Source of the DNA: Corynebacterium pseudopelargi
GTDB lineage: Bacteria; Actinomycetota; Actinomycetes; Mycobacteriales; Mycobacteriaceae
Direction of reading: 5' to 3'
Length of the DNA stretch: 64,000 bases
NCBI RefSeq assembly: GCF_003814005.1
Contig: NZ_CP033898.1
Span: 248,001-312,000, forward strand
Shown: positions 25,072 through 34,032 of the stretch, piece after piece
How positions within the stretch are numbered: the first letter of the stretch is position 1
Layout of the letters: each line of letters begins with the position of its first letter
The notes under the pieces: generated by a model
The model's input: the letters and a program-made list of their open reading frames with translations, nothing else
What the model was told of the DNA's origin: nothing
Database searches by the model: none
Position numbers and translations under genes: made by a program

Positions 25072-26523
25072 ATGCTGCAATCTCGCAGGCTGATCGGCAT
25101 ACTCACGACCCTCATCGTGATGGCCTTTCTTGCCCAACCGGCCTCGGCCCAAGAATTACAAGACCCCATCGTTTTTGATAGCGGCCACGTTGATGCATTC
25201 AACGTCAGCTCAGATGGCAGCAGCCTCCACCTGAACCTCAAAGAAGACATCACCGGCCAGCACGTACAGCGCGCGCCCGAAAGCGCCATCTTCCGGGTAA
25301 AGCCAGAGGCATACCGCGATAATGTGCCAGGCCTCGAATTAGGCGGATACCTCCTTCCACTGAGCCAAGATCCCAACCTGCTCTGGCCCGGCTGGGATAC
25401 CCTCGGCGTAGCCCAAGCAGGCCTTGGCTCCATCGATTTGGAATTCCAAAGCGTTGAAGGGCCAGGAAGAATTTTCCTCTTTACCCAATCAGGCCTCGGC
25501 GGTGGTATCGAGCCACTGCTCAACACTGGCCTAGAGCTGCAAAGCGGATCGGTGCGCACCCAGCCCGAACCTGCACACACCCACGCCTACTGGCTATTTG
25601 AACAGCCAGGCACCTACACCATGCAAGTAGCCGTGGCCCAAACTGGCGGTGGGCTTCGTTCCGCCCCGCGCACCTACACCTGGCAGGTAGGCGATGCAGT
25701 AGAACAGCCGGTGGCGCAAGAAGAAGCGCAGCCGGTAGCCGATGTGCCCGAAGCCGCCCCAGAGGCAGAACAAGAAGTATGCGAGGCGCATCTCGAACCA
25801 AAGATCCGCGATGACCGCACCTCTCCAGGGCAGTGGCGCAGCACCGATGAGCTGCTCTTTGGCCTCGGCAGCGCCGCAGCAACTACCACGCAGCAAAGCG
25901 TTGGCAGCATCGCGCAAGGGTCCAAAGTGTGGGCCATCGGCAGCGTACAGCAAGCAGGCGTGCCCTGGTTAGGCGCCAATACTCAGGCGCCTTCCTTGCT
26001 TGAGCAAGGCGTTGAGTCGGTGACCTATGAAATCACCGGATTCCAAGGCCCCGGCGTGATGGAGGTATTTGTTCCCGGCGATCTCGGCGGAAGCGGAGCC
26101 ACCACCTGGTTCCACGGCGATGCCAGCGGCTTTAGTGGCTCGGTGGCAATCCCACACAACTCCCACGTGCACCCCTCCTGGGTATTTGATGCTCCCGGCC
26201 AGTATGACGTGACCATCACCCAAACGGCCACCACCGGCGATGGCCAGAGCCTGCAAGGCCAAGCCACCTTGCACTTTGTTGTCGATGGCGCAGGCAATGC
26301 CGATGATGGCCACTTCGATTTCGGCTCCGAGGTTTCCAATTCCTGCACCACCACCGCTGCCGCAGGCGCGGCAGTACCTCCTGCTGCAGGTGCAAGTGCC
26401 GGCCGGGGATCGTTGGCAAATACCGCCGGCGGCCCGCTCACCGGTGCCATTTTGACCCTCGGTGCCGGTTGGCTGCTCCTTGGTGCCGCAGTGCTGTATG
26501 CAGCGCGTAAGGAAAAGCTCTAG
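25072..26523 (+). CDS. Surface protein with two anchored-repeat (TIGR03769-type) modules and a C-terminal anchor
   Basis: 483 residues. ATG 25072 is seven bases after AGGAG; GTG 25069 is closer. A signal peptide (to PASA) precedes two copies of the actinobacterial anchored-repeat module. Each starts with a GH-D or related strand region and ends in the hallmark His-rich strand: AHTHAYWLFEQPGTY near residue 168 and SHVHPSWVFDAPGQY near 364. After an Ala/Pro linker comes LANTAG (about 447), a hydrophobic helix and RKEKL, which looks like a cell-wall sorting signal with an LAxT-type motif. First gene of the operon; the substrate-binding lipoprotein follows after 4 bp. Confidence 0.82.
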   Translation: MLQSRRLIGILTTLIVMAFLAQPASAQELQDPIVFDSGHVDAFNVSSDGSSLHLNLKEDITGQHVQRAPESAIFRVKPEAYRDNVPGLELGGYLLPLSQDPNLLWPGWDTLGVAQAGLGSIDLEFQSVEGPGRIFLFTQSGLGGGIEPLLNTGLELQSGSVRTQPEPAHTHAYWLFEQPGTYTMQVAVAQTGGGLRSAPRTYTWQVGDAVEQPVAQEEAQPVADVPEAAPEAEQEVCEAHLEPKIRDDRTSPGQWRSTDELLFGLGSAAATTTQQSVGSIAQGSKVWAIGSVQQAGVPWLGANTQAPSLLEQGVESVTYEITGFQGPGVMEVFVPGDLGGSGATTWFHGDASGFSGSVAIPHNSHVHPSWVFDAPGQYDVTITQTATTGDGQSLQGQATLHFVVDGAGNADDGHFDFGSEVSNSCTTTAAAGAAVPPAAGASAGRGSLANTAGGPLTGAILTLGAGWLLLGAAVLYAARKEKL

Positions 26524-26527
26524 GTAG

Positions 26528-27967
26528 ATGAACAAGACGTTGAGTGTGCTGGCGCTTTGCCTGCTCACCACCTGTAGCGCTCCTCGCTTTGAGCAGGAGC
26601 GCTTGCAGGTTGCAGCGAGCACGCCGATCATCGCCGATATTGCCAGCAATATCGCTGGTGGCGATGCAGATGTGCATAGCGTGATGCCGGCGACGGCGGA
26701 TCCTCATATTTTTGAGCCCCGCTTAAGCAGCATTCGCACCATCGCCAATGCCGATGTGGTGCTCAGTAATGGCTTATTGCTTGAACAGCAATCCCTAGGC
26801 CGCGCATTAGAGGCCAACACCAAACCCGGTGCGCTGCAAGTGGTCATTGGCCAAGAACTGCCCAAAGCCGGCGGCTATCATCTGCCGCTGATTGAAAAAG
26901 CGGCGCTCGATACGGTGTGGTTAGGCTTTAGGGTAGAAGGCGAAAGGCCAGAACAAGGCCACGTTGAGCTTCGCATTCAAGATGCCCAAGGCCCTGGGTT
27001 TTTAGAGGCCTTTATTACCGGCACCTTCGGAGCCCCCGAGCGTTTGCTGAGCACCAAAGACACCTCCTTGGTGGCTACGCTGCCAGAAAATGCCCATACC
27101 CACGTCAGTTGGGCCTTTGAAAAGGCCGGGGAATATGAGCTGGAATTACAGGCAGCATTCGTTCCCGATGAAGGCGAAGCGCAGCCGATTGCCACGCAGC
27201 GTTTCCGCTTCGTGGTTGGTGTAGCACCTCAAGGGTTATCGGTGCTGGATCAAGGCCATGAAGATATCACCGTCAATCTTGATACTGCGTCCTTGGGGTT
27301 TGTGGGCGATCAAGCGCCCAATCCAGATGAGGCGGTGATTGCCGTGCCGGCGCAAACGCTGCAATTAATCCCGCCAGATCCGGCCTATCGCTTCTTAGGC
27401 AGGCCCCAGCAGCCGGTGTACTTGCTGCACCAGGCGGTATTGGGCAAGCACGTCCACGGTGATGTGGATCCGCACTTCTGGCTTGATCCGAGCAATGCGC
27501 GCGCGATGGCGCAGATCATCACCCAGGCGTTAAGCACAAAAGATCCGGCCAACGCCGCAGCGTATGCGGGGCGCCAAAAGGAATATATTGCGCGCTTGGA
27601 TGAGGTAGAAGCTCGCATGCATGAGCATATCGATGGCATCGCCCCAGCTCATCGGCACCTTCTGAGCACCCACGATGGCTTTGGCTATCTTGCCCAGGCC
27701 ATGGATTTAGAGGTTGCCGGTGTGGTGCCGACGTCGGTTTCGCCAAGAGATGTTGCCGCCCTGCAGCAAACATTGCGTGATTTAGAAGTGCCTGCGGTGT
27801 TTATTGATCCGCGAGAAGCAAGCCGCAGCCAGACGCTGGAATCGGTGGCTCACGATCAAGGCGTTGAGGTGTGCACCTTGCATAGCGATGCATTGGGCGA
27901 GCAAACACCGACGTATCTCACCCTGCTAGAACACAATGCTTCGACCTTAGAACAATGTCTTGGATAG
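26528..27967 (+). CDS. Metal-type ABC transporter substrate-binding lipoprotein with inserted anchored-repeat module (TIGR03772-type)
   Basis: 479 residues. Lipobox LLTTC (Cys16). The outer parts form a cluster A-I (ZnuA/MntC-like) binding protein: PIIADIASNIAGG, DPHIFEP (His60), DPHFWLDP (His316), STHDGFGYL (His382) and Asp454, the expected metal ligands. About 190 residues (roughly 114-305) are inserted between the two lobes and carry the repeat signature ENAHTHVSWAFEKAGEY. The half of the repeat that normally comes first (LDQGHEDITVNL ... FLGRPQQPVYLLHQ) follows it, so the module looks circularly permuted. Zn or Mn is the likely substrate by family. It is followed after 13 bp by another repeat protein. 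Confidence 0.85.
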   Translation: MNKTLSVLALCLLTTCSAPRFEQERLQVAASTPIIADIASNIAGGDADVHSVMPATADPHIFEPRLSSIRTIANADVVLSNGLLLEQQSLGRALEANTKPGALQVVIGQELPKAGGYHLPLIEKAALDTVWLGFRVEGERPEQGHVELRIQDAQGPGFLEAFITGTFGAPERLLSTKDTSLVATLPENAHTHVSWAFEKAGEYELELQAAFVPDEGEAQPIATQRFRFVVGVAPQGLSVLDQGHEDITVNLDTASLGFVGDQAPNPDEAVIAVPAQTLQLIPPDPAYRFLGRPQQPVYLLHQAVLGKHVHGDVDPHFWLDPSNARAMAQIITQALSTKDPANAAAYAGRQKEYIARLDEVEARMHEHIDGIAPAHRHLLSTHDGFGYLAQAMDLEVAGVVPTSVSPRDVAALQQTLRDLEVPAVFIDPREASRSQTLESVAHDQGVEVCTLHSDALGEQTPTYLTLLEHNASTLEQCLG

Positions 27968-27980
27968 GAAAGTAATAGCG

Positions 27981-28739
27981 ATGAATCTGAAAAAATTAGC
28001 TGCCTTCTTGCTCAGTGTCTTATTTGCATTGTGCACAATGCTTCAGGCCAATGCCGCGGCTTTTGAACAAGGCCACGCCGATTTCGGCCCCCAGGTAGAA
28101 GATGGCCAGGTTGTGCTCAAGCTTCGCGACGACACCGTCGTGCCCGCCCAGTGGCGCGATGCCCAGGACGTGGTGTTTAGCCTCGGCGATGCAGCGACAC
28201 AGCAACTGCCAGAAGGCAAAGATTTCGAGTTCACTGGTGCAAAGCCAGGCGATACGGTGTGGGTTGTTCCTCAAACCGAAAAGCCCCAGGTTCCCTGGCT
28301 GGGTTGGAATACCCAGGCCCCGGAGCTAGCAAGCGTGGCAGAGCAGGGAGTGAATTTTGAGTTCCTCGGCCACCAAGGCCCTGGAACCTTCTCCCTGTTT
28401 TTGCAAGACGGTGGCCTTGGCGGTCCCGAGCCACTGTTTTTAGCACCCGGCGATAGCGCGTGGGTAGATAATGGCACCCACGCCCATGCCAATTGGGTTT
28501 TTAGCCAACCCGGTACTCACCTGGTGCGCATCAAGGTCACTGCCGGTACCCAGGAGGCCACGGCTGATCTTCGCTTTGCGGTGGGAGATACCAGCGAATC
28601 TGCGATTCAGGCCGCGCAATCAGCGCAGTGGGAAGGCCATAGCGAGCAAGAAAGCTACACCAAGTACCTGCTGTTTGCCCTAGCCGGTGTGGTGTTGTTG
28701 CTGCTGGTGATTTGGAGGGTTCGTGCTAGAAATTCATAA
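27981..28739 (+). CDS. Membrane-anchored protein with one anchored-repeat module
   Basis: 252 residues from ATG 27981, preceded by AGGAAAG. Signal peptide (cleavage after ANA, about residue 26), a single module from FEQGHADFGPQV through VPQTEKPQVPWLGWNTQ to GTHAHANWVFSQPGTH (166-180), a short linker, then a C-terminal membrane helix (about 229-245) and a basic tail RVRARNS. There is no LPxTG-type motif, so it is probably held in the membrane. Its 3' end overlaps the ATPase gene by 17 bp. Confidence 0.8.
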   Translation: MNLKKLAAFLLSVLFALCTMLQANAAAFEQGHADFGPQVEDGQVVLKLRDDTVVPAQWRDAQDVVFSLGDAATQQLPEGKDFEFTGAKPGDTVWVVPQTEKPQVPWLGWNTQAPELASVAEQGVNFEFLGHQGPGTFSLFLQDGGLGGPEPLFLAPGDSAWVDNGTHAHANWVFSQPGTHLVRIKVTAGTQEATADLRFAVGDTSESAIQAAQSAQWEGHSEQESYTKYLLFALAGVVLLLLVIWRVRARNS

Positions 28740-29430
28740 CCTCCACGTCAATTTTGGAGCCAGGACCGTACTTGACAATGTCCACTTGCATCTCAAGCAA
28801 CCGGGCATGTGCGCCCTGCTCGGGCCGAATGGGGCAGGGAAAACCACTTTGCTTCGAAGCATCATGGGCTTGATTCCCTATCGGGGTGTGGTTCGTGCGC
28901 CCTCACAGCGCGCCTATGTGCCGCAGATGTCGCAGTTTCAGTGGTCCTATCCCATGACCTGCCTCGATGTAGTAAAAACTGGCGCAATCCGGGGCATGTG
29001 GCGCCGCTCGAAGGCGGCAGACCAAGCCCAGGAGGCCTTGGAGTTGGTGCAGATGGGTCATCTGCATGATCGTTCCATCGCTGCGCTTTCAGGTGGGCAG
29101 CGCCAGCGGCTGCTGCTCGCGCGTGCCCTAGTGGATCAGCCGGAGTTGCTCCTCCTTGACGAGCCTTTTAATGGCGTGGATGTTCCAAGCCAGTTGCTGA
29201 TCCAAGAGGTGATTTCTGGTTTAGAAGACACCCTCGTGGTGATCTCTACTCACGACATTCCTTCGGCGCTTGCAACGGCCCAAACGATGGTGCTGCTCAA
29301 CAAACAGGTGGTTGCCCAAGGCAGTGTGCAGCTCCTGCAGGATCCGGCGCTGTGGGAGAAAGGCTTTGGCTTAAGTGCCCAAAGCTCGATGGTTCGTGCC
29401 TATGTGCGCCAGGTGGAGGAGGCGGCATGA
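28723..29430 (+). CDS. Anchored-repeat ABC transporter, ATP-binding subunit (TIGR03771-type)
   Basis: 235 residues with complete ABC motifs: Walker A GPNGAGKTT (about 34-42), Q-loop VPQMSQFQW, signature LSGGQRQR, Walker B LLLLDEP, and H-loop STHD. It belongs with the zinc/manganese (ZnuC-like) ATPases. It starts at GTG 28723 inside the end of the repeat-protein gene and overlaps the permease by 4 bp (ATGA), so the four genes are translationally linked. It energises uptake through the adjacent permease. Confidence 0.9.
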   Translation: MLEIHNLHVNFGARTVLDNVHLHLKQPGMCALLGPNGAGKTTLLRSIMGLIPYRGVVRAPSQRAYVPQMSQFQWSYPMTCLDVVKTGAIRGMWRRSKAADQAQEALELVQMGHLHDRSIAALSGGQRQRLLLARALVDQPELLLLDEPFNGVDVPSQLLIQEVISGLEDTLVVISTHDIPSALATAQTMVLLNKQVVAQGSVQLLQDPALWEKGFGLSAQSSMVRAYVRQVEEAA

Positions 29431-30263
29431 TTACTCCTTGGGAATTTCTTGCAGACCTACAAAACCCTGCCTTGGCCTTTTTGCCTAAGGCGCTGCTGAT
29501 CTCGGTGCTCAGTGCAGCACTGTGCGCGGTGGTAGGTACCCACATGGTGCTGCGCGGCATGGCGTTTGCCGGCGACGCCATTGCTCACGCTGTGTTTCCC
29601 GGTTTGGCCATTGCCTTTGTGCTTGGAGGCTCCTTGGTGCTTGGCGGCCTCATCGGTGGTTTGAGTGTGGCGCTGCTGGTTGCGCTGTTTGCACATAAAT
29701 CAGCACTAAAAGAGGACTCCTTAATTGGTGTGTTCTTTGCGGCAGCCTTCGCCATTGGCCTGGTGGTGCTTTCGAGAACGCAGGCCTATGCGGGCTCCTT
29801 GGAGGGTTTTCTTTCGGGTTCCATCACTGGTGTGAGTGCCCAACAGTTGTGGATGGCTGCCATTGCGGCGGTGGTCATTGTGGCGTTGCTGGCGGCGATC
29901 CACCGCGAGTTGGCTTTTGCCAGTTTGGATCGTGAGCTTGCCCGCGCCGCCGGTGTGCCGGTGGTGGTGCTTGATGTGCTGTTATATACCGCCGTTGCTG
30001 TTTCGGTGGTGGTGGCGGTGCATACCGTTGGCAATATTTTGGTGCTTGCTTTGCTGATTACCCCGGCTTCTACGGCGCGCCTGCTTTGTCGACGCCTCCT
30101 GCCGATGATGTTGTGCGCAATGTTGTTGGGTATTGCTGCCTCAATTCTTGGGATTTACGCAGCATGGTCGCTGGATATCCCCGCCGGTGCCTCCATCGTG
30201 TTGTGCTCCACCGTCATGTTCTTCTTTGTTTGGTTACTACAGCCGTTGCTTAAGGATCGCTGA
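29427..30263 (+). CDS. Anchored-repeat ABC transporter, permease subunit (TIGR03770-type)
   Basis: 278 residues from ATG 29427, with GGAGGA just upstream. About eight membrane helices in the ABC-3/ZnuB fold (VVGTHMVLRGMAFAGDAIAH near the N-terminus; HTVGNILVLALLITPASTAR toward the end, the coupling region). ABC-3 permeases move Zn, Mn or Fe chelates. The start overlaps the ATPase stop and the stop overlaps the next start (TGATG), so expression is tightly coupled. Confidence 0.9.
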   Translation: MITPWEFLADLQNPALAFLPKALLISVLSAALCAVVGTHMVLRGMAFAGDAIAHAVFPGLAIAFVLGGSLVLGGLIGGLSVALLVALFAHKSALKEDSLIGVFFAAAFAIGLVVLSRTQAYAGSLEGFLSGSITGVSAQQLWMAAIAAVVIVALLAAIHRELAFASLDRELARAAGVPVVVLDVLLYTAVAVSVVVAVHTVGNILVLALLITPASTARLLCRRLLPMMLCAMLLGIAASILGIYAAWSLDIPAGASIVLCSTVMFFFVWLLQPLLKDR

Positions 30264-33208
30264 TGAATTTCTCTGCTCTTCGCACCCCTATGCGCCTTCG
30301 AATGCTCGCCACCTTGGGTGTTTTGGCGCTCCTGGTTGCACTCTTTTTGCCAGGTCCTGGCTTAAACCTTATTAACCTGGTTGATGAAAGTACCAACGGC
30401 AGTACCCATAAACCCGGCACGGGTGAGGCCTTTACTGTGTTGCCGGAAGATCAGCACTTCTTTGATGCCCAAGGAAGCGATACTGGCCAGCTTCACCCCT
30501 GTGCCGGACGCGACCTGCTCTATCACTCCCATATTGATGCCGGATATGTCACCCGCAATGATCAAGGCAATCTTGATGTGATGGCGGTAAATAATACGAA
30601 GGTGATTGCTCAAGATTCCGCATGTATGCGCCTTGGGCCAGATAATCATAATGGGGTAGAGGTGTCGCGCTTTGTGGTGCCTAATGATCCCGCCTTGAGC
30701 TTCCTCGGCGCCCCCGGCTCCATTGTGTGGCGTGCGCCTTTTGAAAACTACGGCAATCGCTGGCTGCCGATCTGGGCTGGTCTGGGCGCTTTTGATCCCC
30801 ACCATGAGTGGAAGGTGCCCACCGACTTTGTTGCCAATTCCGTGCAGCTCGACCTGGTGGAATTTGAAGGCCCAGGTGATATGAATATCTACAACTACCT
30901 CCCGCAGTGGGATCGGGCAACGCGCATTATTGGCTCCCAGGATTTGCGCAGCACCTCCCTTGGGGTAGGTGGCCACGGGCACATGAACTGGACCTTTTCT
31001 CAACCCGGCGTGTACAAGCTGGCTTGGCAGGCTCAAGGCAGGCACTATGACGGCTCGGTGGAACGCTCAGCGCCGGTAACGCAGTATTGGCTGGTTGGTG
31101 AGGATTCCCATGTGGGTCTTTTGCCGGGCACCACTCAGGGCATTGGCAATTATGGCAAGCGTGCAGAGACGATTCGCCAGGAAATGGGCTTGAGTGAACC
31201 TACTGGCGAGCCCGCCAAGGTGGTGTTGAGCGAGCAGGCTCCGAAGCTTGAATCTGAAGAGGTTAAAGCGATGGTGGAGCGGGAGTATTTTGAAACTGAT
31301 CCGCCAATTGGTAGCGGTGACGTGGTAGTGGATGTGGGATATACCGGCAAGGAACTGCTGAAAGATCCCGAAGTTACGCTGAAAACCCATGTCGATGGCA
31401 AGACGCTTGAAAATGCCGTGGTTATTGAGGTGCCCGATAGCGCAACAAAATGTATTGCGCCCAATGATCCATATCTTTCCAACTTTGCGCGAGCTGCGGG
31501 CAGCAGGTTGGTGTGGATGACGGGTACGCCCGGCGGCCCCACGCCTTCCTATGCCTTTGATACCTCCGACTTGGACCTTGCCCAGCTTTCCGAGCAGCAG
31601 GTGATTGTGGAGCCCGGCGTGAATACTCCCCGCGGTGGCGTGTATGCGATGGGTGCAGGCGATGGTGATCGTTTTGCGTCCATTGCCACCAATGCAAATT
31701 CCACCTCCACTCCCTTGCAGCTTCTCGGTGCGCAGCGCCATAACGTGCAGTACATGATGAGCCGCCCGGGCGTCTATACCGAGGATGGTTCGGTGCGAGT
31801 CTTTCACAAGACCGATCCGCGCTATGAGTTCTATTCGCCCATTTTCCTCGTTGGTAATCAGGTGATTAATCAGTGGCGCCAGCGCGCCGGCGTGAAAGAG
31901 CGCCTGCCGGAAACTCAACCATCGTGTGAGGCTGCACCGCAGCTAAGCGGCTGGGATCCTTATGCCCCAGAGCTTGTCGACGCCCCCGAGGATCCCCCAA
32001 CCCAACCGGATGAGACGACTGCCCCGGAGACTTCCGAGGCCCCAGTAGTGGAGGAGACTGAACAACCATCTGAAGAGGTTGAAGAGGTTGAAGAGGTTGA
32101 AGAACCGACCGAAACCACGAGTACGCCGGAGCCTGAAGTACCAGCGCTGCACCGTATCCGCTCTGGGCACTTGGATATGGCACTGGGCACCATTGATGGC
32201 AATGCCTTGGCGTATCTCAAAGATGAGTCGGATCCAGCAAATCCTGTGCGTAGGGAATCTGGAACGTTTTTTATCGTGGTGCCGCAACGTGCCTGGCACG
32301 ATGATGCTTCGGCGTTAGAGCTCGATGATTTTGCCGATGGTGCCTTTGTGCTGCCGGAGGTGCAAGATCGTCGCATGCCGTGGCCGGGAATTTCGAATGA
32401 GGCCTTTGATTTCCAAGCGGTGCATCCCGATTATCCCACCACGGATTTCTCTATCGCTTCGGTGCTCAGTGCCCCTCAGGGCGGGCGCCTGGTGCTGAGT
32501 GCTAGTGAGGATATGAAGGTCAAGCGTCAGCTTGATTCGGCGGATCCGAGTGCTTCGATTGCTCTGCCTGCTTTTACGCATGCGCATAAGGCCTTCTGGT
32601 TTAACAAGCCAGGTACGTATGAGGTTCGTTTTGCCTATAGCTGGGTAAATAAGCAGGGTCAGACTGAGCAGGCTTTCCTGGATACCACCTTTGAGGTGGG
32701 CAACTTGCCCAAGGAAGAAGAGGTGGTAGAAGAAACCACCGAACCTACGGCAACCCAGAAGCCGGTACCTCCACAGCCAACGAGCGAGAAGCCGCAAACC
32801 CCGAAGCAACCCCAGACCTCTCCGGCACAGCCGCAAGCCACGCAACCCCAGACCACCAAACCCCAGGCCGCGCAACCCCAAACCACGAAGCAACCCCAAA
32901 CCCCGAAGCAGCCCCAAGCCGCCCAACCCCAGGCCGCGCCACCAAAGGCTGTGCCTCCGCGTCCGGCTGCAGTGCCCAAGGCTGGCTCCACGCCTGCGCC
33001 GCCGAAAGCGGCAGCGATGCCTCGCCCTGCGCCTCCGCTACCTGCGAACGCGCCTTTGGCTCAAGGGCCGAAGCCTCCTCTATCGCGGCAGGCTGCTCAA
33101 GAAGGCAGCTTGGAGGTATGGCGTGGCGTGCTGCTCGGCGTTGGTGGTTTTAGTTTGTTGCTGGCGCTAGTGGTGTACCTGTATTCGCGCAGGTCAAAGA
33201 CGGACTGA
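30263..33208 (+). CDS. Large transporter-associated surface protein with three anchored-repeat modules (TIGR03773-type)
   Basis: 981 residues. An N-terminal membrane/signal segment (about residues 14-35) is followed by three modules whose hallmark strands are GHGHMNWTFSQPGVY (about 237), AQRHNVQYMMSRPGVY (about 490) and FTHAHKAFWFNKPGTY (about 771). Between modules two and three is an acidic Pro/Glu/Val spacer with EEV repeats (encoded 32072-32104). After module three comes a Pro/Gln/Thr/Ala stalk (encoded 32795-32945), then a C-terminal helix and SRRSKTD. The design (domains on a long wall-spanning stalk) suggests a protein reaching through the mycolate wall. Last gene of the operon; it overlaps the convergent gene by 15 bp. 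Confidence 0.85.
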   Translation: MNFSALRTPMRLRMLATLGVLALLVALFLPGPGLNLINLVDESTNGSTHKPGTGEAFTVLPEDQHFFDAQGSDTGQLHPCAGRDLLYHSHIDAGYVTRNDQGNLDVMAVNNTKVIAQDSACMRLGPDNHNGVEVSRFVVPNDPALSFLGAPGSIVWRAPFENYGNRWLPIWAGLGAFDPHHEWKVPTDFVANSVQLDLVEFEGPGDMNIYNYLPQWDRATRIIGSQDLRSTSLGVGGHGHMNWTFSQPGVYKLAWQAQGRHYDGSVERSAPVTQYWLVGEDSHVGLLPGTTQGIGNYGKRAETIRQEMGLSEPTGEPAKVVLSEQAPKLESEEVKAMVEREYFETDPPIGSGDVVVDVGYTGKELLKDPEVTLKTHVDGKTLENAVVIEVPDSATKCIAPNDPYLSNFARAAGSRLVWMTGTPGGPTPSYAFDTSDLDLAQLSEQQVIVEPGVNTPRGGVYAMGAGDGDRFASIATNANSTSTPLQLLGAQRHNVQYMMSRPGVYTEDGSVRVFHKTDPRYEFYSPIFLVGNQVINQWRQRAGVKERLPETQPSCEAAPQLSGWDPYAPELVDAPEDPPTQPDETTAPETSEAPVVEETEQPSEEVEEVEEVEEPTETTSTPEPEVPALHRIRSGHLDMALGTIDGNALAYLKDESDPANPVRRESGTFFIVVPQRAWHDDASALELDDFADGAFVLPEVQDRRMPWPGISNEAFDFQAVHPDYPTTDFSIASVLSAPQGGRLVLSASEDMKVKRQLDSADPSASIALPAFTHAHKAFWFNKPGTYEVRFAYSWVNKQGQTEQAFLDTTFEVGNLPKEEEVVEETTEPTATQKPVPPQPTSEKPQTPKQPQTSPAQPQATQPQTTKPQAAQPQTTKQPQTPKQPQAAQPQAAPPKAVPPRPAAVPKAGSTPAPPKAAAMPRPAPPLPANAPLAQGPKPPLSRQAAQEGSLEVWRGVLLGVGGFSLLLALVVYLYSRRSKTD
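32072..32104 (+). repeat. Tandem 9-bp repeat GAAGAGGTT inside the large surface protein
   Basis: Three full identical copies (32072-32098) and a partial fourth encode an EEV repeat; prone to slippage length change. Confidence 0.8.
32795..32945 (+). repeat. Degenerate tandem repeats encoding the Pro/Gln/Thr stalk
   Basis: Repeats of the type CAACCCCA(A/G)(A/G)CC(A/G)C encode PKQPQT and QPQAA units. The coding strand is nearly T-free here. Confidence 0.7.
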
Positions 33209-33976
33209 TTGTAGGTCGCGCAGGTGGCGGTAGAACGTGGCCCGTTGTACTGGCCGCTTGCGCGATACTCCGTCGATGCTGATGCGAAGATTGGCGCCAC
33301 CTGCTTGCATGGCTCTGCCGGTGTAGGTGGTGTTGGCGCGTTTCGAGGCTTGGCGGAATTTGCCAAGCAGCCCTGTGGGGTTGGCGGGGCTTAAGATCAC
33401 TTGGCCTGCCACGCCTGGGGCGTCCATGGTGGAGATCAGTGCCGCGCCATAGTGTTTGCCTCGCAGCAAGACGGCATCGTCGACGATGATTTCGCCGTCG
33501 AGCTTCTTATCGTCCCAGTCGCTAATGATGGCTTGGTGGGCTACGGCCTGGCCTGCGTCATCGCGAATCAAAGGCTTTGGTTTCACGGGAGCATCGAAGG
33601 CGAAGTCTCGGTCTGCTGGCAGATTCCATGCTTTGGCTAGTGCAGATTCTTTGCTGGGCAGGAATGCTACTTCTGCCCAGAGGGCGTCGATGCGCATCAG
33701 CCGGGTAATGATGGCCGCGAGCGCCGCGTCATCGCCGTGGACGATAAAGCGCAGGGGGTCGTCGATAAGCTGTGGTGCAAAACCGGGTTCTCCCAGGTGA
33801 GCGACGTCGGGGGAGGCGGCGATTTCTTCGAGTGAGGGGGTGGGATCTTCGGGCAGAACTTCTTTGGTGATGGTGTTGAGGATTTTCAGTTCCGCGCGTG
33901 TGGGCACCGCGGAGAGCTCATAGGCTTCCGGGCTTTCGATCGGTGCCACACCGCAGTTGAGGATCACATGGCGCAT
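33194..33976 (-). CDS. Conserved actinobacterial protein of unknown function next to purA
   Basis: 260 residues from ATG 33976. A TAGAAT -10 ends eight bases upstream, pointing to a leaderless start; ATG 33982 is the alternative. Soluble, mixed alpha/beta, without recognisable catalytic motifs: [21 protein letters not shown] at the start, a middle with [22 protein letters not shown], and a basic C-terminus ([20 protein letters not shown]). It is divergent from purA (56 bp apart), which is a common context in corynebacteria. Function unknown. Confidence 0.7.
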   Translation of the reverse strand: MRHVILNCGVAPIESPEAYELSAVPTRAELKILNTITKEVLPEDPTPSLEEIAASPDVAHLGEPGFAPQLIDDPLRFIVHGDDAALAAIITRLMRIDALWAEVAFLPSKESALAKAWNLPADRDFAFDAPVKPKPLIRDDAGQAVAHQAIISDWDDKKLDGEIIVDDAVLLRGKHYGAALISTMDAPGVAGQVILSPANPTGLLGKFRQASKRANTTYTGRAMQAGGANLRISIDGVSRKRPVQRATFYRHLRDLQSVRL

Positions 33977-34032
33977 GGGCATTGATTCTAGCGCTACACT
34001 GGTATCCGGCATTTTTCACGAAAGGACGAGCC

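Noticed and set aside
31067..31918. 283-codon frame antisense to the large anchored-repeat protein
   Set aside because: Shadow of the plus-strand gene, which has clear repeats and operon overlaps.
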